Of a stretch of 64,000 bases of DNA, positions 1 to 8,478 are shown piece after piece. The stretch is taken from assembly GCF_015352455.1 (NCBI RefSeq), contig NZ_JADKPN010000012.1, forward strand, positions 112,769-176,768. The letters run 5' to 3'. Origin of the DNA: Nocardioides islandensis (GTDB taxonomy: Bacteria; Actinomycetota; Actinomycetes; Propionibacteriales; Nocardioidaceae). Both the position numbers and the translations under genes were made by a program. Numbering within the stretch: the stretch's first letter is position 1; the number at the start of each line of letters is the position of its first letter. The notes under the pieces were generated by a model that saw only the letters and a list, made by a program, of their open reading frames with translations, was not told where the DNA came from and searched no databases.

Positions 1-1
1 G

Positions 2-91
2 GCCCGCATGGTGACGGTCAGCCTCGAGACCATGGCGATCGTCGATGACCTCCCGGCTCTCGCGATCCGGGATCAGCAGAACCCCACGTAA
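2..91 (+). CDS. 3' end of an unidentified gene (partial)
   Basis: An open frame enters from the left edge and ends at TAA 89-91, giving about 29 C-terminal residues (ending AIRDQQNPT). No start is visible, so the gene is cut by the window edge. The fragment is too short to assign to a family. It lies 50 bp upstream of the EcsC-family gene in the same direction and may belong to the same island. Confidence 0.45.
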   Translation, partial: ARMVTVSLETMAIVDDLPALAIRDQQNPT

Positions 92-141
92 TCCACGTCC
101 AGCCAGAGCACGTTCGACATTCCGCAGACGAGGAGTAACCG

Positions 142-1170
142 ATGGACGACATCTCGAGGATGTCTCCCTACGAAAGGCGAGCCTGGACAGAGGCCATCGA
201 GAGGCTAAACCGGCGGGACGAGAGCGCTGCAAGGCGTTTGGCATCCCGAGTCTCCGCTCCCGTCAAGTCGACAGCGGTGAAGGTCTGGGCCAAGGTGCCG
301 CTGCACGGGGATGTAGAGGGCCTGGTGACTCAGTCACTCCAAGGTCTCTTCACGGTCACGTTCGGCCCCGCGATGAACTCCGTCAACCCCGCTAAGGTGG
401 CCAAACGCGTCGGTTCGCCGTTTGAGCAGTTCCACACCTTGGACCTGCAGATGCTGGACAAGGCGGTGCCGCGGACGCGGTGGTATTACACGCTGGGCGC
501 GATGGCCGAGGGAGGAACCACGGCAATCGTCGTCACTGGCGCTGAGGTTTCGAGCACCGTCTCCGGTGGCACGACCGCCGCTGTGGCGGTTGCTGCCGTC
601 GCGACCGACATCGCCGCGTCCATCGGGATCATGGGCCGCATCGTGGCGAAGGTTGCCGCCCACTACGGGTATGACACCAGCCTCCCCGAGGAAGAACTGT
701 TCGTGCTGGGGGTTATCTCGCTAGGGACTGCCGGCTCGCCAGCCTCAAAGACTCAAGCGCTGTCCTCGTTGTCGCGATTGACCCAACAGATGATGCGTCA
801 GCCCACCTGGGCCCAGCTGAACAAGAACGCCTGGGTGCAATTGGTCCAGAAGGTTTTCGATGCCCTCGGACTCAAGCTCACACAGCAGAAGCTTGGCCAG
901 GCCATCCCATTCCTCGGAGTCCTGGTCAACGGCGGCCTGTCGGCTGAGATGGCCGACCGCACCTTCCGGCGCGCCCGAGACGCATATCGGCTTCGGTTCT
1001 TGGCGGACAAGTACGGCATCGACCCCGCCGAGTGGCTGGTCGAGCCAAACGAACCCCCACCCGACGATGTCCTCTCGGCAGCCCTGGAAAGTCTGGAGAC
1101 TAGGCAAGGCTACGACGACGAGAAGAACGCGCCAACGTCCGAAACGTCGTCAGCCGAGACCGAACGGTGA
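142..1170 (+). CDS. EcsC family protein
   Basis: A 342-residue protein with the look of the EcsC family (named after Bacillus EcsC; biochemical role unsettled). Seen here: an Ala/Gly/Val-rich hydrophobic stretch at about residues 125-165, the block HYGYDTSLPEEELFVLG at about 174-190, and a C-terminal Gly-rich block (IPFLGVLVNGG) followed by a basic, Arg-rich helix, which is the usual EcsC ending. The hydrophobic parts suggest membrane association. The start is the ATG preceded by GAGGAGT with 5-nt spacing. The last ~40 residues are acidic and of low complexity. It lies next to a nuclease gene and the helicase/PLD operon, so a role in the defence island is possible but is only inferred from position. 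Confidence 0.7.
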   Translation: MDDISRMSPYERRAWTEAIERLNRRDESAARRLASRVSAPVKSTAVKVWAKVPLHGDVEGLVTQSLQGLFTVTFGPAMNSVNPAKVAKRVGSPFEQFHTLDLQMLDKAVPRTRWYYTLGAMAEGGTTAIVVTGAEVSSTVSGGTTAAVAVAAVATDIAASIGIMGRIVAKVAAHYGYDTSLPEEELFVLGVISLGTAGSPASKTQALSSLSRLTQQMMRQPTWAQLNKNAWVQLVQKVFDALGLKLTQQKLGQAIPFLGVLVNGGLSAEMADRTFRRARDAYRLRFLADKYGIDPAEWLVEPNEPPPDDVLSAALESLETRQGYDDEKNAPTSETSSAETER

Positions 1171-1179
1171 CTAACGCAC

Positions 1180-1956
1180 GTGAACACTGAACTCCCTAGC
1201 GCTGCTGACTACGACCGGTCGTCCGAGGTGAGGGCGATCCTCGACGAGGACGACACCCTGTTGGGTCAGGTGTACCGCCACGATCTCGCCGGCCTCACCC
1301 CGGCGCAGATGGCGGAGGCTGAGGGCAACGAGGGTGTCGGCTTCGTCTACACCTACCGAACCCAGATCCGAGCGCTCGTCGAGGGCGAGATCCCCACCAG
1401 CCCCACGATTGCGCAGCAGGCTGCTCGGCGGGTCCGCAAGTGGCTGAAGACCATCGCGATGAGCGCTGAGCTCAAGGCGGATCTGGAGGATCTCGAGTCG
1501 AAGCTCACCAGCCGCGCCGAGGACGTATCGGCGCAGAGCAAGGAGATCGAGTCTGCGGTAACCGCCACCGCCAAAGCAGAAGCGGTGGGGGCTCCCGGGA
1601 TCTACGTCTACACGCTTCCGCACTACCTGAAGCACCCCGTCGACCCCGACACGGGCAAGACGCTGCTGAAGGTCGGCCACTCCGCCAGGGACGCCTACTA
1701 CCGCGCGGGATCCGCCGGTCGGCTGACTGCGCTCCCTGAGGATCCGATCCTGCTGCGCATCTATCCCGTCGAGGAGTCGGCCGCGCGCGAGAAGGACTTC
1801 CACGGGTGGCTCCGCGACGCGGACCATAACGCGGGCAGGACGAAGCGAGGCGGCTCCGAGTGGTTCGTCACCTCGACCAAGTTCCTCGACCGCGTCGCCA
1901 AGTCGCTCGGACTGGAGATCCGCGTGGTCAACGACTTCGAGGCGGGCGAGGACTGA
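1180..1956 (+). CDS. GIY-YIG / T5orf172-type nuclease domain protein
   Basis: A 258-residue protein starting at GTG 9 bp after the EcsC stop, so probably cotranscribed. The N-terminal ~130 residues are helical and charged, probably coiled coil (about 85-130). The C-terminal half is a GIY-YIG/T5orf172-like module: GIYVYTLP at about 144-151, LLKVGHS in the YIG position, a downstream Arg, and AREKDFHGWL carrying the usual Glu region, then GSEWF. Such domains cut or bind DNA. Its last 29 bp overlap the end of the convergent helicase gene, so the two transcripts would be antisense at their 3' ends. No clear Shine-Dalgarno supports the GTG, so the start is the least certain part. Confidence 0.7.
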   Translation: MNTELPSAADYDRSSEVRAILDEDDTLLGQVYRHDLAGLTPAQMAEAEGNEGVGFVYTYRTQIRALVEGEIPTSPTIAQQAARRVRKWLKTIAMSAELKADLEDLESKLTSRAEDVSAQSKEIESAVTATAKAEAVGAPGIYVYTLPHYLKHPVDPDTGKTLLKVGHSARDAYYRAGSAGRLTALPEDPILLRIYPVEESAAREKDFHGWLRDADHNAGRTKRGGSEWFVTSTKFLDRVAKSLGLEIRVVNDFEAGED

Positions 1957-4900
1957 GGTCGATCAGCAGGTCCTCCATCGCCTGGGCGTCCTCGCCCAGG
2001 TAACGGAGCAGGTCCTCCTGACGCGGCTGTCCCAGGACGAGCCTGTAGGCACCTACCGTCCGCCTGAGTCGTCGGTAGGCATGCGCCTCGCGGCTCAGCG
2101 GCAGGGCCGGGACGTAGCGCTCGATGGCGTGACCCTTGGGGTCGGGGAACACCCAGTAGGGATGGATCATCGTCTGGTCGGGATCACGATCGGCTAGGGC
2201 CAGGTCGAACATCGCCTTCCAGGGGTCGTCGGCGGTGAGCACCTCGGACCGACGCCCGTAGGCGCGGGCGATGTTGCGGCGTACGGCGTGTCCCTTGTAA
2301 CGGTGTACCCGGCCCTCACGCTGCTCGAGGTCGACCGGGTTGCTGGGCAGGTTCCAGTGGACGATGGCGTGGCTGTAGGGGTGGAAGTCCAGGCCCTCCT
2401 GGCCGACGCTGGTCGAGGAGAGAACGAACGGCCAGAACGGTGAGTTGAACGCCTGCCGGACGGAGCCTTCTCGCGCCAGGGACTGGTCCTCGGTGACGCC
2501 ACGGCCGAACCTGACCGCGAAGTGGTGCCGGAGCGTGAACGGCTCCATCACGAGCTCACCGTCTCGCAGCGAGAGGTCTGTCGCCTTGTTGACGCTGGCG
2601 CGGATGCCGAGAGCCTCGCTCATCTCGCGGGCGATGGCTTCGGACTTCTCCGCGTCGCTCTTCTGGGCGACGCCGAGCGACTCATTGAGGACGTGGGCGT
2701 ACTCGTCGAGCACGGCGCCCAGACCGCCGTCGACGCAGTGGCCCAGCACCCGTTGCCAGTACGCCGTCTCACGATCCGCGCCGCGGACCAGCGCCATCAC
2801 CTCGGGCTGGTTGAAGGGGCTGCGGAGCGCCCAGGCGATCGTCGAGGCCCGGTCCCGGACCTTAATGTCACGAAGGTCCTCCAGGCTCACCGCGACGCGC
2901 CCGGCGGTCTCCTGACCGACCGTCACCCGGCTGAGCGCACGAAGGGCGCAGACGCCCAGCCCGCCGATCGCCATCGATGTCAGCACGTCCACCAGGTCGT
3001 CCGGACGGCGGCCGAGCTGCCCGGCGTCCACCCCGGCGGCACGTTGCAGGTGCTCGTCAAACGCCGACCTACTCCCCCGGCGATCACCGTCGGTGTCGTC
3101 CTGGCCACCGCCGTAGGTGAGCTCGACGGCTTCGTCTGGGGCGAGATCGAGGCGGAGCTGGTCAAAGAGAACCGGCGCGGCCCAGTACCAGGCGTCGTCG
3201 ACCGTTCCCGACTCCGGACCTCGTGGCAGCTCGTCGAGCAGCTCCACTACCTGGGCACGCACGTGCTCCTCCAGAGTCGCGCGCCCGAGCGGGAGCTTGT
3301 GGCTGGTCGCCTGAGCGACGTACAACGGGTCGCCGACCATGGCTAGGGCAGCGCAGGGGTAGAGCAGGGCCAGGACCGGCATGCCGGTGAGGCGTTCCTG
3401 GTCGCGCGAGAAGGCGAGAAGCCCCCGTTGGCGGGTGTCCGAGTAGCGGCGGCCGCGTTGCTCGGCCAGCTCCTGAAGGCGGCGCTCGGCCTCGAAGCTG
3501 AGGACCGTCGAGATCGCCTTGGGGACCACGTTCCAGGCCGAGAAGACAAGCCGCTTCGTGAAGTGCCGCAGCGCCTCCTCGCCGTACGCCCCGGACAGCT
3601 CGTAGTACGGGAGTGACGGCGGGATCCACGCGAGTCGCCAGGCTCCGCTGTCGAGCACGTCGGCGGCGAGGGCGCGCATCTTGGCGTTCCCTGGGTCGAG
3701 CGCCTCGTAAGCGTCCACCTGGTCGCGGGACAGCAGTCGGGACGCCTGCTTGACCGCTGAGCGGACCTCGTCGCTGGCCGAGCCCGCTCGCTCCAGCTCC
3801 TTCTTCACGACGTACCCGTCCATGAGCTCGAGCACGTACGGCGAGCTGCGCCAGTACTCGAGCATGTCGGGCTGACCGAGCGCCTTGGCCACCCGCGAGA
3901 CGAATCGGTAGTCGTGGAGGTCCTGCTCGACGAGCCTGAGCCCCGGCATCGGCTGCTCGCGGAGCATCCCGTCGCGGTCGGGGGTCGCCGCTAGTCGTTC
4001 GGTCCGGACGATGACGCGACGCAGCTCCGCCTCGACGTCGTTGCGCGCCTTCTCGGCGAGCGGACGATCGCCGGCCATCAGGCCACGCCGCAGGTCGGCC
4101 AGCCTGTCCTTGACCGTCTCGACACGGTCAGGCCCGGCGAGGAAGTCGACGGTCTCCAGGAAGCTGGAGTAGTGGTCCTCGCCCTCGGCGTCATCGGGCA
4201 GCGTGTACATCTTGAACGGCGTCGCGGACAGCAGCAGGAGCCGCGCCTCCCCGTGGTCGAAGAGCGCGCGCGCGAGCTCGGCACCAGGGGTGTCGTCCTG
4301 GAGCAGCGAGGTGAACCTCTGGAACTCGTCCAGGATGATGATGTCCGGCTCCAGGGCCGAGACGGCCGCGCGAGCCAGCTGTTGGCGCATCCGACCGATG
4401 AGGTTGTAACGCCAGCTGCGCAGGTGCCGGTCAGGAGCCCAGCCCTTGCGCTTGTACTTGAACTCCTCGACGCACGCGAACAGCTCTTCCAGCATGGAGG
4501 CGTAGCCGTGTTGTCCACCGGCCGAGTCCAGATCAGAGACCAGGGCCGCCGACATGGACTCGGGAATCGTGCTCTGGTCGAACCAGTCAACTTGGTTGCG
4601 GAAGTTCCTAAGTGAGGTACCGCCTTGGAAGAACTTCAGCCAGTAGCTTGCGGAAAGCTCGGGCAGCTGGGAACGCAGCATCCAGTACAGGAGCACTCTC
4701 TCGGCAGACTTTCCCCCACTCTCACCGACGTTGAAGGAGGTGCCGGGACTGAACGACACGAAGTTGAGCTTACGACCCTGGAGCTGGTCGATCCGGCTGG
4801 CCAAGAGAGTCAGGCGATCGGCGAAGTCCTGGCCCGTCTCGTCGCCGACGCGAAGGCGAGCGAGGTTCTGCCGCGCGATCTGAGCGTTTGAGCAGATGTA

Positions 4901-5116
4901 GACGACGTCGATCCGCTCGACGTCGTCCCACAGCCGGTCGATGGCCTTGGCGATGACGCCGCGGGCCACCAGCGTCTTGCCCAAGCCGACCTCGTCAGCC
5001 ACCAAGAAGCGGCGGACCGGGTCGTCGCCCCACAGTCGCTCGTCGACGTACTCCACCGTGCGACGTTGGAAGTCCTTGAGCCCCTCGAGCTCTCGTTCGA
5101 CGTCTGGCCGCTTCAT
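1928..5116 (-). CDS. SNF2/DEAD-type helicase of a three-protein defence-like module
   Basis: A 1062-residue superfamily 2 ATPase. Walker A is ADEVGLGKT at residues 40-48, motif II is LDEFQRF at 262-268 (DEFQ instead of DEAH/DEGH), motif III is SATPF at about 297-301, and the C-terminal RecA domain has GQEGLDFHPYSHAIVHWNLP and QREGRVHRYKG (motifs V-VI) near 905-940. A ~500-residue insert separates the two RecA lobes and has no recognisable domain. I chose ATG 5116 over 5149 because it overlaps the PLD-gene stop as ATGA and follows a G-rich ribosome site. This is the last gene of the operon small protein-DUF6361-PLD-helicase. The order and content resemble the Azaca defence system, with this as the helicase; that match is from memory. 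No DUF1998 partner or methylase is present, which argues against DISARM. Confidence 0.85.
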   Translation of the reverse strand: MKRPDVERELEGLKDFQRRTVEYVDERLWGDDPVRRFLVADEVGLGKTLVARGVIAKAIDRLWDDVERIDVVYICSNAQIARQNLARLRVGDETGQDFADRLTLLASRIDQLQGRKLNFVSFSPGTSFNVGESGGKSAERVLLYWMLRSQLPELSASYWLKFFQGGTSLRNFRNQVDWFDQSTIPESMSAALVSDLDSAGGQHGYASMLEELFACVEEFKYKRKGWAPDRHLRSWRYNLIGRMRQQLARAAVSALEPDIIILDEFQRFTSLLQDDTPGAELARALFDHGEARLLLLSATPFKMYTLPDDAEGEDHYSSFLETVDFLAGPDRVETVKDRLADLRRGLMAGDRPLAEKARNDVEAELRRVIVRTERLAATPDRDGMLREQPMPGLRLVEQDLHDYRFVSRVAKALGQPDMLEYWRSSPYVLELMDGYVVKKELERAGSASDEVRSAVKQASRLLSRDQVDAYEALDPGNAKMRALAADVLDSGAWRLAWIPPSLPYYELSGAYGEEALRHFTKRLVFSAWNVVPKAISTVLSFEAERRLQELAEQRGRRYSDTRQRGLLAFSRDQERLTGMPVLALLYPCAALAMVGDPLYVAQATSHKLPLGRATLEEHVRAQVVELLDELPRGPESGTVDDAWYWAAPVLFDQLRLDLAPDEAVELTYGGGQDDTDGDRRGSRSAFDEHLQRAAGVDAGQLGRRPDDLVDVLTSMAIGGLGVCALRALSRVTVGQETAGRVAVSLEDLRDIKVRDRASTIAWALRSPFNQPEVMALVRGADRETAYWQRVLGHCVDGGLGAVLDEYAHVLNESLGVAQKSDAEKSEAIAREMSEALGIRASVNKATDLSLRDGELVMEPFTLRHHFAVRFGRGVTEDQSLAREGSVRQAFNSPFWPFVLSSTSVGQEGLDFHPYSHAIVHWNLPSNPVDLEQREGRVHRYKGHAVRRNIARAYGRRSEVLTADDPWKAMFDLALADRDPDQTMIHPYWVFPDPKGHAIERYVPALPLSREAHAYRRLRRTVGAYRLVLGQPRQEDLLRYLGEDAQAMEDLLIDLSPRPPRSR

Positions 5117-6927
5117 CGAACCCCCCGAGCGTTCGAGACGGTCCGCCACAGATCGTCGAACTCCTCGCCCAGCTCCGGCAGACGACCATCGTCGTCACGC
5201 AGGTCGTCCAGCAGTCGCTCGACCCGGTCGAGAGAACCGTCCTCGCGCGCGAACGCCCGCACCAGGGGCTCGACCAGCACCAGGTCGTCGAACCAGCTCC
5301 AGCGCGAGGACCCGTCGCCGGCCGGGTCGTCGTTGCTGGCTTGCAGCAGGGTGCTGGCCACGTCGTCGAGGCCAGGATCCTTGAGGAGCAGCGCCAGGTA
5401 GCGAAGGACGTCCTCGATCTTGCTCAGGAGCTCGCGCAGGACTCGCTTGTCGCGGTCCTGCGGAGCGCCGACCAACGAGGCTCGCACCACGCTCGACCGC
5501 TCGACGGTGACTCCGTCACGCTCCAGCCGGGTGCGCACGGCCAGGAAGACGGTGATGTCGGAGAGCCCGAGCCCTTTCCACTGCCCGCCACTATCCAGCC
5601 GTCGTTCGAGCTCGACCTTGAGAGTGATCGGACGGGCCCAGCTCTCACCACCGAACGAGTCCGGTGTCGTCGCCCACGACAACCGCACTTCGAAGGCCTC
5701 TCCGTCCTGAGCGACGTGGAGCTCGGGTCCGCAGGTGGCCAGGTGCACGTGGAAGGCCTCGATCTCGCGCTCGAGCTCGTACTCGACGTCGGGCTGGGCC
5801 TCGGCCGACGGGGTGTGCGGCTGCAGGAGACGGACGAACCCGGTCTGCTTGTCGTCGTCCTTCATGAGCGCAGCGGCACCACATCGAGCCACAGGTCCAC
5901 TAAGCAGGACGCCGAACTCCACGTTGCCACCGAACGCCGCCGACGTCGCGTTCGCGGAACCGGTGAGCAGGTTGCCCGTCGACCCGATGTCCCACGCCAG
6001 CACCTTGGCGTGCAGGCCGGACTTGACCTCCAGGGTCGGTTGAGCCTGGCGCCCGTCAGCCTCGGACTCCTCAAACGTCTCGGGCGGCGCATCGGCGTAC
6101 GGCTGGAGCACCCGTAGGTCGAGTCCGCTGAGGGCCGCCGCGCCCAAGCGGTCGAACGACTCCGGGCGAGAGACGACCAGACTCCTCGTGGGCAACCGTC
6201 GAACGGTGGTCACGTCCAGGAACGGGGAGATCACCACGGCGCGGTCGGCTGACGCCGGCATCGGCCACTCGCCACCTCCGGGCGTGCCCATGGGGTGCAG
6301 CGAGCCGCTCGTGAATGGTCCCGGCACGGTCAGTGACACCTCCCGCAACGTGGTGGCGATGTCGTCGACCAGAACCCGCCGTTGGCCAGCGACCGGTCGC
6401 ACGCTCATGCCCACCAAAGCCTGGATGAAGTCGGCGGCCGGGGCTGCAGGCATGTGGTTGTCGTCGGTCGTGCTCTCATCGGCAGCCAGGACCGTGTCCC
6501 AGGACCGGTCGCCGGTGAGGTTGCGGCTGAGGCACAACAGGCGATGGTTGAAGGCACCCGTCGCATTGGTGAACCTCAACACCCAGATCTTCGGGTGGAA
6601 GGTCCTCCCGGGTGGTGGCGCGACCTCGACGATGGACTGTTCAGCAAAGACCACCAGCTTGCGGTAGGTGCTCGGCACGTGGATCCCGCCCGCCTGGCAG
6701 AACACGGTCGTGCGCTCGGCGTACCGGCGGATCGCCTCGAGCAGCTCGTGCGGCGCCGCCTGATCGATTCCTTCCTCGGCGTGGTCGTACGCGGCCAGGG
6801 AGAGTGGGGCTAGCAGCAGGCTCGTGAGGTCGAGGGTGTACGTCGTGGCGACAGCGGCGTCCAGGCGCCATCCCGTCGGTGGGCGCAGGGCGTCCGTCAG
6901 CAGGTGTCGGGCATCCGGGTTCAGCAC
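5113..6927 (-). CDS. Phospholipase D-fold nuclease-like protein
   Basis: A 604-residue protein with two PLD-type half sites. The first is FHPKIWVLRF with SRNLT downstream (residues 110-138). The second is LHAKVLAW followed by LLTGSANATSAAFGG (about 300-330). Both have HxK followed by N/S rather than the full HKD aspartate, as in Tdp1-like and some restriction-associated PLD nucleases. The C-terminal ~250 residues have no assignable domain. The GTG start lies 1 nt past the DUF6361 stop and has GGAGGA at 4-nt spacing; the 3' end overlaps the helicase start by 4 bp. Translational coupling to both neighbours suggests a complex. A nucleic-acid end-processing role is inferred from the fold. Confidence 0.8.
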   Translation of the reverse strand: MLNPDARHLLTDALRPPTGWRLDAAVATTYTLDLTSLLLAPLSLAAYDHAEEGIDQAAPHELLEAIRRYAERTTVFCQAGGIHVPSTYRKLVVFAEQSIVEVAPPPGRTFHPKIWVLRFTNATGAFNHRLLCLSRNLTGDRSWDTVLAADESTTDDNHMPAAPAADFIQALVGMSVRPVAGQRRVLVDDIATTLREVSLTVPGPFTSGSLHPMGTPGGGEWPMPASADRAVVISPFLDVTTVRRLPTRSLVVSRPESFDRLGAAALSGLDLRVLQPYADAPPETFEESEADGRQAQPTLEVKSGLHAKVLAWDIGSTGNLLTGSANATSAAFGGNVEFGVLLSGPVARCGAAALMKDDDKQTGFVRLLQPHTPSAEAQPDVEYELEREIEAFHVHLATCGPELHVAQDGEAFEVRLSWATTPDSFGGESWARPITLKVELERRLDSGGQWKGLGLSDITVFLAVRTRLERDGVTVERSSVVRASLVGAPQDRDKRVLRELLSKIEDVLRYLALLLKDPGLDDVASTLLQASNDDPAGDGSSRWSWFDDLVLVEPLVRAFAREDGSLDRVERLLDDLRDDDGRLPELGEEFDDLWRTVSNARGVR

Positions 6928-6928
6928 G

Positions 6929-8095
6929 TCAGTCCTCCAACCCGGCGGCGATGTCGTTCAGGTGTCCGCGCGCGATCTCCCAGCGATAGCTCAGGAGTCC
7001 GGTTCCCGCACCCGCGCTCCAGGTCGACCGGGCGTCCGGATAGGTGATCCGCGCACGACTGCGCTTGAGCATGAGCTCGCGCCGTTCCACGAGGTCTCTC
7101 GCCTCCTGGCTCTGATGCCGGCCCTGCTCCGCGAGCCGCCACCACTCGTCCAGGAACAGCCTGGTGGCGGGTCGGATCCTCGGGTTCAGGGCGAGCATCC
7201 GTGCCCAGAGTTGCTGACGGTCCCAGTCCTTGAAGACCTGGGTGCTCTCCACGGTGTCCGCCCAGTCCTGGAGGTGGTCGCGGTACTCGTCACGCACGTC
7301 GTCGTTGCCCGTGAGCTCGGCGAGCATCAGGTTGTAGAGGACCGCCGGGCCGGTCGCCGTCAGATGGACCCGCTCCGCCTCGTCGACCAGCGCACCGAGA
7401 TCGGGAGGAAACGAGTCTCGCGCCTCGTGTTCCCAGATCCAGGTAGCGGAAGAGTCCGGGTGGTTCACCACCAGCCAGGCAAGCAGCGAGTCGCGCTGCG
7501 CTTCGGCGATCCGCGACTTCAGGAACTCGGCCTCGTCCGAGTCGAGGGAGAAAGTCGCGGTGTCGAGCAGGTCCGACGGCATCTTCGGAAGTGTGACCAT
7601 GCCCAGGTGCTCGACGCGGCTGTCGTCGATGTCCGGATCGTCGCCGCGACGACCGTGCTGGATGGCATTGCGGAAGTAGCCCGCGGCGGACGTGCGCCAG
7701 CGTCGTACGCCGAGGTGCTCGAGGCTGGCCCAGTAAAGCGCGCTCGGCATCGTCTTGAGCGTGCTCCTGGCGTCCCGTCCGATCACGCCCTGGGTCTCAC
7801 CGCCCGCGAGCAGGGCGTCGATGAGCTTGCTCTCGCGTGCTCGTAGCTCCGCCAGGGAACGCTCGACTGGCCAGCGGTGGCGAGCCACGTCGTTGACCAG
7901 CCAGGGGATGAAGAGGAAGTACTTGACGCGGGTGTGCAGCGTCGACGTACCGGGGAAGAGTGCGTTGGAGAACGTGTCCCGCACGCTCCCGATGCCCAGC
8001 TCATCGACGGTCGAGGTGTCCTCGAAGAGCTTGACGACCTCGAGCATGGCACTTCTTTGTGAATCGTCCCCGTCGAGCCATCCGAAGTAGCTCAT
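6929..8095 (-). CDS. DUF6361 family protein
   Basis: A 388-residue protein that begins MSYFGWLDGDDSQRSAML and continues with a region (SVRDTFSNALFPGTSTLHTR, then VKYFLFIPWLVND) typical of DUF6361 proteins. No catalytic motif is obvious. The family is known mostly from gene neighbourhoods with helicases and PLD proteins and has no settled biochemical function. In the Azaca-like comparison it would be the first component. The ATG at 8095 lacks a strong Shine-Dalgarno; it follows the small Cys/His protein by 43 bp and precedes the PLD gene by 1 nt. There is no signal peptide or membrane segment, so a cytosolic protein is expected. Confidence 0.75.
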   Translation of the reverse strand: MSYFGWLDGDDSQRSAMLEVVKLFEDTSTVDELGIGSVRDTFSNALFPGTSTLHTRVKYFLFIPWLVNDVARHRWPVERSLAELRARESKLIDALLAGGETQGVIGRDARSTLKTMPSALYWASLEHLGVRRWRTSAAGYFRNAIQHGRRGDDPDIDDSRVEHLGMVTLPKMPSDLLDTATFSLDSDEAEFLKSRIAEAQRDSLLAWLVVNHPDSSATWIWEHEARDSFPPDLGALVDEAERVHLTATGPAVLYNLMLAELTGNDDVRDEYRDHLQDWADTVESTQVFKDWDRQQLWARMLALNPRIRPATRLFLDEWWRLAEQGRHQSQEARDLVERRELMLKRSRARITYPDARSTWSAGAGTGLLSYRWEIARGHLNDIAAGLED

Positions 8096-8138
8096 GTCGA
8101 TGCATGCAATCGGCCCTCAAAGGCTCCCGTCAAGCCCG

Positions 8139-8360
8139 TCATGCCGCCTGGGCCATCGACGTGACGTGAAAGCCGTGGCAAAGGACGCACTCATAGCAGC
8201 GCACGACCCGGAGCTTCGTCTTTCCGCCGTTCCGCTCGGCGGCGGACCGCGCGTTCTCAGCGTGGTGGAGAAAAGCCACCGCGTCACGGTGATCCCGGAA
8301 TCGCTTCTTTCCAGTGGGACACCCATGTGCTTTTCGAGGGTAAGTCCGGCTCTTCATCAT
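8139..8360 (-). CDS. Small Cys/His-rich (zinc-ribbon-like) protein
   Basis: A 73-residue basic protein: KKRFRDHRDAVAFLHHAENA at about 18-37, then CYECVLCHGFH (Cys 55, 58, 61; His 62, 65), with another Cys at 14. The spacing suggests one structural zinc site. Small actinobacterial and phage proteins with this KKRYRDHREAV...CxxCxGWH pattern exist, but I know of no function. The start is ATG 8360, because AAGGAG stands 9 nt upstream on the minus strand; an upstream in-frame ATG (8399) lacks such a site. It is the first gene of the leftward operon, 43 bp ahead of DUF6361. It may bind nucleic acid or act as an accessory or regulator; that is inference. Confidence 0.65.
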   Translation of the reverse strand: MMKSRTYPRKAHGCPTGKKRFRDHRDAVAFLHHAENARSAAERNGGKTKLRVVRCYECVLCHGFHVTSMAQAA

Positions 8361-8421
8361 TCTTCTTCTCCTTCGGCTCGATGTGAGCCGACCTTGCATC
8401 GGACCTCCGAATCAATGGACG

Positions 8422-8440
8422 CCGCGACATCCGGTCGCGG
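8422..8440. promoter_or_regulatory. Inverted repeat, candidate WYL operator
   Basis: CCGCGAC-N5-GTCGCGG is a perfect 7-bp inverted repeat between the divergent starts of the small Cys/His protein (8360) and the first WYL protein (8479). A weak -10-like TAGGGT lies just downstream at 8447-8452 for the WYL direction. WYL/wHTH repressors of defence systems commonly bind dyads in such divergent regions, so this is a plausible control site for both operons. Short GC-rich dyads can also arise by chance. Confidence 0.4.
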
Positions 8441-8478
8441 GGCACTTAGGGTGTGGATTCCCTCAGGACGGAGGTGCC

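Noticed and set aside
142..1956. Prophage or integrative element
   Set aside because: No integrase, terminase, capsid gene or tRNA attachment site was seen. A GIY-YIG-type domain alone is not enough.
1928..8095. DISARM system
   Set aside because: A helicase and a PLD protein are present, but there is no DUF1998 (DrmB) protein and no DNA methylase. The DUF6361 partner points to another system.
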